From Solobacterium sp. (GTDB lineage: Bacteria; Bacillota_I; Bacilli_A; Erysipelotrichales; Erysipelotrichaceae): 64,000 nucleotides of DNA. The notes beneath the pieces were generated by a model. The model was given only the letters and a program-made list of their open reading frames with translations. It was not told the origin of the DNA and made no database searches. The stretch spans positions 62,001 through 126,000 of the forward strand of contig JAFWNG010000028.1 in NCBI GenBank assembly GCA_017510405.1, in the 5' to 3' direction. Positions 32,901 to 41,592 of the stretch are shown one piece after another. The position numbers were made by a program, and so were the translations under genes. Every line of letters starts with the position of its first letter. Position 1 is the first letter of the stretch.

Positions 32901-33062
32901 ATATCCACATGAGCATCGCTCATGTCCTTGCTGTATTTACACATGGGCTCTGCCCATGTTTTTGTTATATATCTACATGAGTAAGACTCATGTTCTTGCT
33001 GTATTTACACATGGGCTCTGCCCATGTTTTTGCTGTATATCACATGAGGTTTTCCTCATGAC
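32901..33062. repeat. Array of five palindromes at 34-base spacing
   Basis: Five inverted repeats lie at 32907-32925, 32941-32959, 32975-32993, 33009-33027 and 33043-33060. Units 1 and 3 are ACATGAG[C/T]-3-[G/A]CTCATGT, units 2 and 4 are identical ACATGGGC-TCT-GCCCATGT, and unit 5 is CATGAGG-TTTT-CCTCATG. The two unit types alternate, so the array is about 2.4 copies of a 68-base repeat, with the linker CTTGCTGTATTTAC kept. On the plus strand units 2 and 4 are followed by TTTTTG and can terminate the amidase transcript. The array lies between convergent genes. Confidence 0.9.
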
Positions 33063-33147
33063 ATTAGTTATTATATGCATTCCAAAAGAAAGGTCAATAG
33101 GGAAAATTCAAGGTAACCGTTTACATTGAAAATTCTTTTTTTAAGCG

Positions 33148-34392
33148 TCAGGAAGCAGGTTCAGAACGCGCTTTGCGGTACTGGGCAGGGGTCCTGCCAA
33201 TGTCTTCTTTGAAGCACTGGATGAAGTAATTGACAGTATTGAAGGCGAGAAGATCCGCGATTGCCTGGACGGAAAGATCTGTGGATTCCAGAAGAACGCA
33301 TGCTCTCTGTATTTTTGCGCTGCGTATATATGTATTGACGGAGACACCGGTCTCTTTCCGGAATAGTTCACTGAGATAGTATTCGGAATAACCGGTGAGG
33401 GCAGCGATGTCGGAGATGCGGATCTTCCGTTCGACACTCAGCTCGATGTAATCACAGCATTTCTGCACAAGCGGTGAATAGGAACTGTTTCGATTCAGCT
33501 CATGAACACGATGAACGAAATCATGGAACATGGAGAGCGACAGTGTGTTCAGTTCACCGGAATCCCGGCAGTCTTCTGCCGCCTGAATATACGAATCACC
33601 GAGAGCGTAGGCGATCTCCGGGGACAGACCGCCTTCCATGGCGGCACGCGATACCAGCGTGGTAAACACAACGATACTGGTTTTCATCTGCCGCAGAGGA
33701 TCGCTGCCCTGCACCGGAACGCCGGGACTCTGCACAGAAGCCGTTCCGAGAATTCTCTGGTAGTTGATGTCGCCTCTGCGGACCAGGTCCAGCATTGCCT
33801 GTTCCACACGGTAGATTTTTGTGCGGTCACGTCTGCCTTCATGCCGGATCACAGCAGCGGCAGTCCCGGCTTTTGGGAGAACCATGGCGTCCGGACCGAG
33901 TTTTTCGCCGGTCAGTATATTATGAACAAGAATGACATAACGGGTAAAAATCGCATATGAAAGTACTGCGACTTCATTGATATTCTGTAATAATTCATCA
34001 AACCAGGATGTATCATACATACTGTTCGTATGGGTGCGCATTGCCTGCTGCACCTTTTTCACATCCGGGACATCATAGAAAACGGGACCGATCACATAGA
34101 ACAGCACGGATCTTCCGCCGGCAACACAGGTGACTGCCCACTGCATACCGATGGGTGACCCAAGCAGAACAGGAAAAGATGACGAAACAGAATCCGCTTT
34201 TTTCGGGTATTTATTCAGATTCTGAAACTGATGAAATGCCGTATCGAACAATGAACTCAGTGCATCCGGGCAGGTCGTGGAAAGAAGCCTGCCGCTGCTG
34301 TCACAGCACCAGAGATAGAGTTTTTCACTCTGCGGGATCAGAGAATTCAGAAAGGATAAATTTGCCGAACCGGGGTTATATTCACTGTTCAT
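33148..34392 (-). CDS. AraC-family regulator of the rhamnoside/glycan operon
   Basis: The protein has 414 residues. ATG at 34392 is preferred over GTG at 34398 because GAGAGG lies 5 bases before it. The last ~100 residues hold both AraC helix-turn-helix motifs: ISDIAALTGYSEYYLSELFRKETG and VQAIADLLAFNTVNYFIQCFKEDIGRTPAQYRK. The first ~300 residues are a large sensor part with no recognised ligand domain. It is divergent from the GPH transporter gene 133 bases away, the standard layout for a Firmicute regulator of a sugar operon. The inducer is probably an intracellular glycoside or sugar. Confidence 0.88.
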   Translation of the reverse strand: MNSEYNPGSANLSFLNSLIPQSEKLYLWCCDSSGRLLSTTCPDALSSLFDTAFHQFQNLNKYPKKADSVSSSFPVLLGSPIGMQWAVTCVAGGRSVLFYVIGPVFYDVPDVKKVQQAMRTHTNSMYDTSWFDELLQNINEVAVLSYAIFTRYVILVHNILTGEKLGPDAMVLPKAGTAAAVIRHEGRRDRTKIYRVEQAMLDLVRRGDINYQRILGTASVQSPGVPVQGSDPLRQMKTSIVVFTTLVSRAAMEGGLSPEIAYALGDSYIQAAEDCRDSGELNTLSLSMFHDFVHRVHELNRNSSYSPLVQKCCDYIELSVERKIRISDIAALTGYSEYYLSELFRKETGVSVNTYIRSAKIQRACVLLESTDLSVQAIADLLAFNTVNYFIQCFKEDIGRTPAQYRKARSEPAS

Positions 34393-34525
34393 ATACACCT
34401 CTCACACATTCCTTAATTTTTGTAATTTTAACGTAATTATTGCCTGTTTTCCATAGGTATGCAGTTCCTAAAATGTAAGCGTATACAACATTCGGCGGTC
34501 AGGTGCCGCAAAGAAAGGAAAACTT

Positions 34526-36040
34526 ATGGATAAGAAAGTCACAGAAACACAGAACACAGATGCTGTACAGTACCGGCGTGCAAAGCTCTGGCAGATCATT
34601 CTGATCGCATTCAACGCATTCAACGGCATGGCGGTATACTTCCTCATCGGTCTTGCCAGTTACTCTGCAAATATCGGCTACGGTATAGCGACACTGGTCG
34701 TCGGCGGACTTCTGACATTCACGCGTATCTTCGACGCTGTCACTGACCCGCTGCTGGCATTCCTGTATGACCGTGTCAATACACCGTTTGGCAAAGTGCG
34801 TCCGCTGATGATCGGCGGCTGGCTGATTCAGTGCCTCGGTCTTCTCTGCATGTTCAATTTCTTCTCCAGCAAGGGACACGGTGTTGCGGTATTCCTGCTG
34901 TTCTACATGCTCTATGTCATCGGTTATACCATCATCAATATGACAGCGCAGACACTGCCGGCACTGATGACAAACGATCCAAAGCAGCGCCCGACTGTCG
35001 GTGTATGGCAGACCGTATTGAACTATCTTACGCCAATGGTCCTGAATATCATCGTTTACCAGAAACTCATGCCTGCTTACGGCGGAAACTTCAATCAGGA
35101 ATTCCTGAATGTCGTTACGTGGTTATGCGTCGGTATCTCTTTTGTCGGTGTTATCCTGGTATGCATCGGCATCAGTGAATATGATAAGCCGGAGAACTTT
35201 GAAGGCATCGGCAAGACAGAACGTCTGAACATTCATGACATGATCGATGTCCTGAAGAACAACAAGCCGCTTCAGAGCTATATCATCTCCGCTTCTTCCG
35301 ATAAGATCGCCCAGCAGGCAGCTTCGGCTTCGATCGTCAGTACGATGCTGAATGGAATCCTCATCGGCAATATGGGACTTGCGACCATCCTGAGCGTTGT
35401 AGGAATGCTGCCGTCCATCCTGTTCGCTGTCGTCGGTGCACGCTATGCAGGAACACACGGAAACAAGGAATCCATCGTTACATGGACACGCAACAGCATT
35501 TATGCAAATATTGCGATCATCGCATTCTTTACCATCGTTCACTTTACAGTCGGAACACACAGTATTGCTAAAATGGGTATAACGATGATCCTGTTTGTAC
35601 TGCTCACATTCGCTGTCAACGGCTTTGCAATGTGCGTTACAACAGCAAACACAGGCTTCATGGCAGATATCATTGACTATGAACTGGACCGTGCCGGCAA
35701 GTATATCCCGGCAGTCGTAACCGGCACTTACAGCCTGGTCGACAAGATCGTTTCCTCCTTCTCGGCAGCCATCGCAACCGGATGTGTCGCGCTGATCGGC
35801 TACACAAGCACAATGCCGCAGCCAACGGATGAACTGACCGGCGGCGTATTCTTCATGACAATGTTCCTGCGCTATGGTCTGGCAATTCTCGGCTTCCTGT
35901 GCACATTATGGGCAATGAGCAGATGCACGCTGGATAAAGAAGAAATGGCAAATGTACAGAAACGTATTGCGGATAAAAAGGAAGCCGCAAAAGAAGAACT
36001 GTATGAAGAAGAACTGCATAAAGGAGATGTACATGCGTAA
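34526..36040 (+). CDS. GPH-family glycoside/sugar:cation symporter
   Basis: The protein has 504 residues and about 12 membrane spans. FDAVTDPLLAFLYDRVNTPFGKVRPLMIGG is the GPH signature between the second and third spans (the D-P-x-x-G/A-x-x-x-D/D-R motif). A second conserved stretch is FMADIIDYELDRAGKYIPAVVTGTYSLVDKI. It imports an unphosphorylated glycoside with sodium or protons. It is the first gene of the operon, with AAAGAAAGGA upstream, and overlaps the next gene by 8 bases. Confidence 0.92.
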   Translation: MDKKVTETQNTDAVQYRRAKLWQIILIAFNAFNGMAVYFLIGLASYSANIGYGIATLVVGGLLTFTRIFDAVTDPLLAFLYDRVNTPFGKVRPLMIGGWLIQCLGLLCMFNFFSSKGHGVAVFLLFYMLYVIGYTIINMTAQTLPALMTNDPKQRPTVGVWQTVLNYLTPMVLNIIVYQKLMPAYGGNFNQEFLNVVTWLCVGISFVGVILVCIGISEYDKPENFEGIGKTERLNIHDMIDVLKNNKPLQSYIISASSDKIAQQAASASIVSTMLNGILIGNMGLATILSVVGMLPSILFAVVGARYAGTHGNKESIVTWTRNSIYANIAIIAFFTIVHFTVGTHSIAKMGITMILFVLLTFAVNGFAMCVTTANTGFMADIIDYELDRAGKYIPAVVTGTYSLVDKIVSSFSAAIATGCVALIGYTSTMPQPTDELTGGVFFMTMFLRYGLAILGFLCTLWAMSRCTLDKEEMANVQKRIADKKEAAKEELYEEELHKGDVHA

Positions 36041-38216
36041 GATCACAGTACTGAAAGACGGCTGGAAGTTCCTGAAAGCGGACATTCCGGCAGAGACAGC
36101 AGTAAAGTATGCTGCGCAGGGGGAAGACGTTGTTCTCCCGCATACATGGAATGCGAAAGACGGCCAGGACGGCGGGAATGATTATCACCGCGGAACATGC
36201 TGGTATGTACGCACATTGTCAAAAGAAGAACTGGCAGGTGACCGGGTATTCCTCGAGATCAACGGTGCGAATCATACAGCGGAAGTGTGGTTCAACGGTG
36301 TACAGATCGCACATCACGAAGGCGGCTACAGTACATTCCGCGCGGAACTGACGGATATACAGGATGAAAACGTGCTGGCCGTCTCGGTAAACAATGCGGA
36401 CAGTGACCGTGTGTATCCGCAGAAGGCAGACTTTACCTTCTATGGCGGACTGTACCGGGAAGTACGCATCATTGCCGTACCGGAAGAACATTTTGAACTG
36501 CTGAAGGACGGCACACCCGGCATCAAAGTCACTCCGGTCGTGGATCCGGAAACCGGTACAGCGGAAGTTACCGTGGAAACATGGCATAACGCTGAAAGTG
36601 TCGAGATCACGGTCAACGGTGAAACAAAGCACGTACAGAACAAAGCTGTCTTTACGATCCCGCATGCGCATTTATGGGACGGCGTAAACGATCCGTATCT
36701 GTATACAGCTGAAGCGAAGCTGGCATCCGGGGACGCAGTAAGCGCACGATTCGGCTGCCGGTATTACCGGTGTGACCCGGAGAAAGGTTTCTTCCTGAAC
36801 GGAAAGAGCTATCCGCTGCGCGGTGTCTCCAGACACCAGGACCGCGCGGGAAAAGGCAATGCGCTGAGCATCGAAGATCATCGTTCTGACATGGAGATCA
36901 TCAAAGAGATCGGAGCGAACACCGTGCGCCTTGCCCACTACCAGCATGCACAGGAATTCTATGATCTGTGTGATGAGAACGGCATCGTCGTATGGGCAGA
37001 GATCCCGTACATTACGATGCATATGAAAAACGGCCGTGAGAATACTGTACAGGCCATGCGGGAACTGATCACACAGTGTTATAACCATCCGTCGATCGCT
37101 GTCTGGGGACTGTCCAACGAGATCACCGCAGCCAGTGCCGTGGATGAAGACCTGCTGGAAAACCACCGGATCCTGAACGATCTGTGTCATCACATGGATT
37201 CGACACGTCTGACGACAATGGCAAATGTATTCATGCTGGAGACAGACAGTCCGATCCTGGATATCCCGGATATCAACAGCTATAACCTCTATTTCGGATG
37301 GTATCTCGGAGATCTGGACCAGAACGATGAATTCTTTGATGAATATCATGCAAAGTATCCGGATCGTGTGATCGGATTCAGTGAGTACGGCGCAGATGCC
37401 AACCCTGCCTTCCATTCCTCACGTCCGGAGCGTTCGGATTATACCGAGGAATACCAGGCGCTCTATCACGAACATATCTGGAAGATGATCGAAGACAGAC
37501 CGTATCTCTGGGCAACGCATGTATGGAATCTGTTTGACTTTGCGGCAGACGGCCGTGATGAAGGCGGAAAGCACGGAGAAAACCAGAAGGGACTGGTAAC
37601 GATGGACCGCAGAACGCGGAAGGATGCGTTCTATCTCTACAAGGCAGCCTGGAATAAACAGGAAAAGTTCGTACATCTGTACGGCAGACGCTATGAGAAC
37701 CGGGCAGAAGATACGACGGAGATCAAAGTCTATTCCAACTGCGATACCGTGACACTGTTCGTGGACGGAAAAGAGATCGGTACGAAAAACGGTCATCTTG
37801 TATTCACGTTCCGGATCGATCTGAACGGTGAACATGAAGTACGCGCGGTCTCGGGAGAATATACCGATACGATGACCATACGCAGAGTCAGTGAACCGGA
37901 TGAAAGCTATATTTTCAACAAAGCAGCCGGCCAGGTGACCAACTGGTTCGATGCCGGTGAAAATGATCCGGCATGCTTCTCCGTGGAAGATACCTACGGT
38001 GAGCTGCTTGGCAATGAACAGACAAAAGCGATCATTAGCGGCATGATGGAAAAAGGCGCTTCAGAGCGCGGCGATGTTGCGGCGGCAGTGAAGGACAATC
38101 CGGCACTGATCCGCATGATGAGCAGAATGACAATGCTGTCTCTGCTGAAACAGGGCGGAGCTGATGAAGAAAGCGTACGGCAGCTGAACCGTATCCTGCA
38201 GGGGATCCGGAAATGA
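36033..38216 (+). CDS. GH2 beta-galactosidase/beta-glycosidase
   Basis: The start at 36033 (MRKITVLKDGWKF) has AAAGGAG 6 bases upstream; longer in-frame starts lie inside the transporter gene. The 727-residue protein has the GH2 order of sugar-binding domain, Ig-like domain and TIM barrel. The acid/base is in VWGLSNEITAA and the nucleophile in VIGFSEYGADANP. The TIM barrel opening LRGVSRHQDRAGKGNAL is beta-galactosidase-like. A ~130-residue extra C-terminal part follows. There is no signal peptide, so it cleaves imported substrate. It lacks the NxKG motif of glucuronidases. Confidence 0.9.
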   Translation: MRKITVLKDGWKFLKADIPAETAVKYAAQGEDVVLPHTWNAKDGQDGGNDYHRGTCWYVRTLSKEELAGDRVFLEINGANHTAEVWFNGVQIAHHEGGYSTFRAELTDIQDENVLAVSVNNADSDRVYPQKADFTFYGGLYREVRIIAVPEEHFELLKDGTPGIKVTPVVDPETGTAEVTVETWHNAESVEITVNGETKHVQNKAVFTIPHAHLWDGVNDPYLYTAEAKLASGDAVSARFGCRYYRCDPEKGFFLNGKSYPLRGVSRHQDRAGKGNALSIEDHRSDMEIIKEIGANTVRLAHYQHAQEFYDLCDENGIVVWAEIPYITMHMKNGRENTVQAMRELITQCYNHPSIAVWGLSNEITAASAVDEDLLENHRILNDLCHHMDSTRLTTMANVFMLETDSPILDIPDINSYNLYFGWYLGDLDQNDEFFDEYHAKYPDRVIGFSEYGADANPAFHSSRPERSDYTEEYQALYHEHIWKMIEDRPYLWATHVWNLFDFAADGRDEGGKHGENQKGLVTMDRRTRKDAFYLYKAAWNKQEKFVHLYGRRYENRAEDTTEIKVYSNCDTVTLFVDGKEIGTKNGHLVFTFRIDLNGEHEVRAVSGEYTDTMTIRRVSEPDESYIFNKAAGQVTNWFDAGENDPACFSVEDTYGELLGNEQTKAIISGMMEKGASERGDVAAAVKDNPALIRMMSRMTMLSLLKQGGADEESVRQLNRILQGIRK

Positions 38217-39058
38217 AGACCGGCATACAGCAGATCATGCTGGGAACGGTGACCGGTACCGAAACAAAAGCGGCACAGACGCTGAAACGGATCAAAGATG
38301 CCGGGTATGACGGGATCGAACTGAACCGGTTCATGATCCATCCTTCTCCGCTGGTCGTAAGAGTGCTTACGAAAGCAGCAGGGATGCCGACGGGAAACAG
38401 CGGAAAGCTGGACTGGCAGAAGCTGATCAAAGAGAGCGGACTGTTGGTTCTGACGCTTCATGCAGACCTTGGCTCTCTGGAACAGGATCTGTCCGGCGTT
38501 GTGGAAGATGCCCGTGCATTCGGTACCGATACCGTGGTCATTACCGGCATGTACCGGTTTGCCTATAACAATGAGAACGCTGTCCGGGAGCTGGCGAAAC
38601 GTCTTAACACTGCCGGGAAAGAACTGAAGCAGAACGGGATCTCCCTGCTGTATCACAACCACAATGCCGAACTGCTGAGAACAGAGTCCGGCAGACGCGC
38701 GTATGATATCCTGATCGAAGAGACCGATCCGGAATATGTAAACTTTGAGTTTGACAGCTACTGGTTCACCGATGCCGGGGCTGACGCAAAGATGTGGATG
38801 AAGAAGCTCGGCACACGGATGAAACTGTGGCATGTGACGGACCGCGGCGCCCGGCAGAAAGGAAGCTGTATGACGCCGATCCTGAAGGAAGACAGTATGG
38901 AACTGGGTACTGGCAATATGGACCTGAAGGGAATGCTGGATATTGCCCGGGAAAACGGCGTGCAGGCGGCTGTGCTGGAAAGCCACAGAAACTGGATCGG
39001 TAAAGACCCTCTTCGCAGTATGGAAGTCAGTGCCGAATGGCTGAAGGAGAATCTGTAA
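38213..39058 (+). CDS. Sugar phosphate isomerase/epimerase-like protein
   Basis: The protein has 281 residues and the xylose-isomerase-like TIM barrel (AP endonuclease 2 group). Metal-site candidates lie in GYDGIELNRFM, LLYHNHNAELLR, VNFEFDSYW, LWHVTDRG and AVLESHRNW. Such enzymes isomerise or epimerise free or oxidised sugars, and recent members act on 3-keto-glycosides. The ATG overlaps the GH2 stop by four bases and the TAA overlaps the next ATG, so it is tightly built into the operon. Confidence 0.85.
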   Translation: MKTGIQQIMLGTVTGTETKAAQTLKRIKDAGYDGIELNRFMIHPSPLVVRVLTKAAGMPTGNSGKLDWQKLIKESGLLVLTLHADLGSLEQDLSGVVEDARAFGTDTVVITGMYRFAYNNENAVRELAKRLNTAGKELKQNGISLLYHNHNAELLRTESGRRAYDILIEETDPEYVNFEFDSYWFTDAGADAKMWMKKLGTRMKLWHVTDRGARQKGSCMTPILKEDSMELGTGNMDLKGMLDIARENGVQAAVLESHRNWIGKDPLRSMEVSAEWLKENL

Positions 39059-41592
39059 TGCGTGCAGTGAATCTGAAAACTGAACATATGGTGACACCGC
39101 TGGGGATCTCAGCGGTATTGCCGGTTCTTTCGTGGAACACAGAAGACGGATGCCAGACCGCATTTGAGATCACAGCATCTGTAAACGGCAGAATCGTGTA
39201 TGAAAGCGGACGGACCGAAAGCGGAAAGATGCTTCATACATGCGGATATGCGGCCGGCTCCAAAGAGCGCGTGGACTGGAAAGTACGCGTGTATGACGCC
39301 GGCGGGAATGCCTCTGAATGGGCAGAGTCCTGGTATGAGACAGGCATTCTGAACAGGAATGACTGGTGCGCGGACTGGATCGAACCGGAACTGAAAACAC
39401 AGGATGATGTCCGCATGCCGGCAAGTGTGCTGCGGCGTACATTTACGGTAAGCGCACCGGGAAAAGCGCGCCTGTATATTACATGCCATGGGATGTATGA
39501 GGCAGAGATCAACGGACAGCGTGCCGGCGATTATGTACTGGCGCCGGGAGTCGATGATTACCGGAAACGCCTGCAGGTACAGACATACGATGTCAGTAAG
39601 CTGCTCAGATCCGGAAAGAATACGATCACAGTGACGATCGGAGACGGACTGTACCGCGGCAATAACGGTGTGGACGGTCTGAATCATTATTACGGAAGTG
39701 ACCTGGCACTGTTATGCCAGCTGGAAAATGACGGCGTACCGGTGCTGATCTCCAATAACCAGTGGGAAGCTTCTCAAAGCGGTCCGGTGCGCGAAAATGA
39801 TCCGCAGCTCGGTGAAACATACGATGCCCGGATGGAAGAGATTACAGAATGGCATTCTGTGAAGAAGGCCGAATATTCCTATGATGTACTGACCGGCGCC
39901 GACAGTGTTCCGCTCAGGGAACAGGAGCGCTTCGAAGGAAGGATCATGCGTACGCCGAATGGTGAGACAGTGATCGACTTCGGGCAGAATCTTGCCGGAT
40001 ATACCGAATTTACCGTGGAAGCGGAAGAAGGGCAGACGATCGTCCTCTGGCATGGGGAAACACTGGATGAAAACGGGAACTTCACCCAGAGCAACTTTGA
40101 TCCGGGCGACCGCAATAAAAACGGCGGTGTTCCGCAGAAGATCACCTATATCTGCAAAGCCGGCACAAACACGTATAAGCCGCACTTTGCGCTCTTCGGC
40201 TTCCGGTACGCAAAAGTGGAAACGGACGTGGATCTGACCGAAGCGAGGTTTACTGTTGTTGCCGTGTATTCCGCCATGGCAGAGACCGGTTTCTTCACCT
40301 GCGGCAATGAAGCGGTCAATCGTCTGTTCCACAACAGTGTCTGGAGTATGAAATCAAACTTCACGGACATTCCGACCGACTGTCCGACCCGGGAACGCGC
40401 CGGATGGACCGGGGATGCCGGTGTATTCGCTCCGACGGGCGTCATGCTTGCGGACTGCTGGACGGTATACCGGAAATGGCTGGCGGAATGCCGGCTGGCA
40501 CAGGGGGAAGACGGTCTGGTCGCGAATATTGCGCCGGTAAACAACAGCGGCAGTGCGGTCTCGAATATGCTGCAGGGATCCGCCGGCTGGGGAGACGCGT
40601 GCATCCTGGTGCCGTGGGCGCTGTATGAAGCCTGCGGGGATGCATCGATCCTGGAAGAAAACTACGATATGATGCGGAAATGGATCGCTTTCACCGAAAA
40701 GCGGGCTGCGAAAACACGGCTTGGCAATCGGAAGAATCCGTACCATAAGTATCTGGTCGACCATGGATTCCACTTCGGTGAATGGATGGAACCGGACGTC
40801 AGTTCCATGGATACGATGAAGAAGACCATGATGCACGGTGCTCCGGAAGTCGCTACGGCGTACTTCTTCCGTTCCGCGTCACTGCTGGCAAAAATCGCAG
40901 CTGTACTGGGAAAAGAAGAGGACGCTGCGTATTACCGGGAACTGGCGGAAAACGTACGCAGGGCGTACCGGTACTGTTGTTTGAAAGACGGCAGAATCAC
41001 TTCCGACCGACAGTGTGAATATGTCCGTCCGATGGCATTCGGACTTCTGGAAGACAGTGAGATGCCGGCTGCGGCGGAAGCGCTGAATGAACTGGTAAAA
41101 AACAATCACTGGCATCTGAATACGGGATTCCTGTCTACGGCGTATCTGTGCGAAGTACTGGCAGACAACGGATATACCGAAACAGCGTACCGTCTGCTGC
41201 TGCAGGAAGACTGCCCGGGCTGGCTGTATGCAGTAAAGAAAGGCGCCACAACGATCTGGGAGACATGGGACGGGATCCGTGAGGACGGTACCGTACATGA
41301 TTCCCTGAATCATTATTCCTACGGTGCGGTGTCCGGCTGGCTGCTGAAAGGCGTATGCGGCATCCGCATGAGCGAAGGAAAACTTCGCATCCTGCCAAAG
41401 CCGTCCAGAGAACTGGGATATGCGTCCGGTGAGTGGAGATCACCGTACGGTACGATCGCCAGTGCGTGGAAATATGAGGAAGACCGCATCGTCTTCCATA
41501 TCAAAGTGCCGTGTGCGGCGGAGATCGTTCTGCCGGACGGCATGGCAAGAACAGAAGAACAGGGAGAATATACGTATGAAGTACTACTGTAA
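39058..41592 (+). CDS. GH78 alpha-L-rhamnosidase
   Basis: The protein has 844 residues from the ATG at 39058 (GGAG upstream; TAATG overlap with the previous stop). Family landmarks in order are GETYDARMEE, the acidic segment TDCPTRERAGWTGDAGVFAPT, the catalytic-base region FGEWMEPD, and ATTIWETWDGIREDGTVHDSLNHYSYGAV. Domain order is N-terminal beta-sandwiches, (alpha/alpha)6 barrel, C-terminal sandwich. It removes terminal alpha-L-rhamnose inside the cell. With GH1 and GH2 enzymes it could dismantle rhamnosyl-glucosides such as plant flavonoid glycosides. Confidence 0.93.
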   Translation: MRAVNLKTEHMVTPLGISAVLPVLSWNTEDGCQTAFEITASVNGRIVYESGRTESGKMLHTCGYAAGSKERVDWKVRVYDAGGNASEWAESWYETGILNRNDWCADWIEPELKTQDDVRMPASVLRRTFTVSAPGKARLYITCHGMYEAEINGQRAGDYVLAPGVDDYRKRLQVQTYDVSKLLRSGKNTITVTIGDGLYRGNNGVDGLNHYYGSDLALLCQLENDGVPVLISNNQWEASQSGPVRENDPQLGETYDARMEEITEWHSVKKAEYSYDVLTGADSVPLREQERFEGRIMRTPNGETVIDFGQNLAGYTEFTVEAEEGQTIVLWHGETLDENGNFTQSNFDPGDRNKNGGVPQKITYICKAGTNTYKPHFALFGFRYAKVETDVDLTEARFTVVAVYSAMAETGFFTCGNEAVNRLFHNSVWSMKSNFTDIPTDCPTRERAGWTGDAGVFAPTGVMLADCWTVYRKWLAECRLAQGEDGLVANIAPVNNSGSAVSNMLQGSAGWGDACILVPWALYEACGDASILEENYDMMRKWIAFTEKRAAKTRLGNRKNPYHKYLVDHGFHFGEWMEPDVSSMDTMKKTMMHGAPEVATAYFFRSASLLAKIAAVLGKEEDAAYYRELAENVRRAYRYCCLKDGRITSDRQCEYVRPMAFGLLEDSEMPAAAEALNELVKNNHWHLNTGFLSTAYLCEVLADNGYTETAYRLLLQEDCPGWLYAVKKGATTIWETWDGIREDGTVHDSLNHYSYGAVSGWLLKGVCGIRMSEGKLRILPKPSRELGYASGEWRSPYGTIASAWKYEEDRIVFHIKVPCAAEIVLPDGMARTEEQGEYTYEVLL

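Noticed and set aside
32901-33062. Palindrome array as a CRISPR array
   Set aside because: The linkers between repeats are near-identical rather than unique spacers, the spacing is too short, and no cas gene is near.
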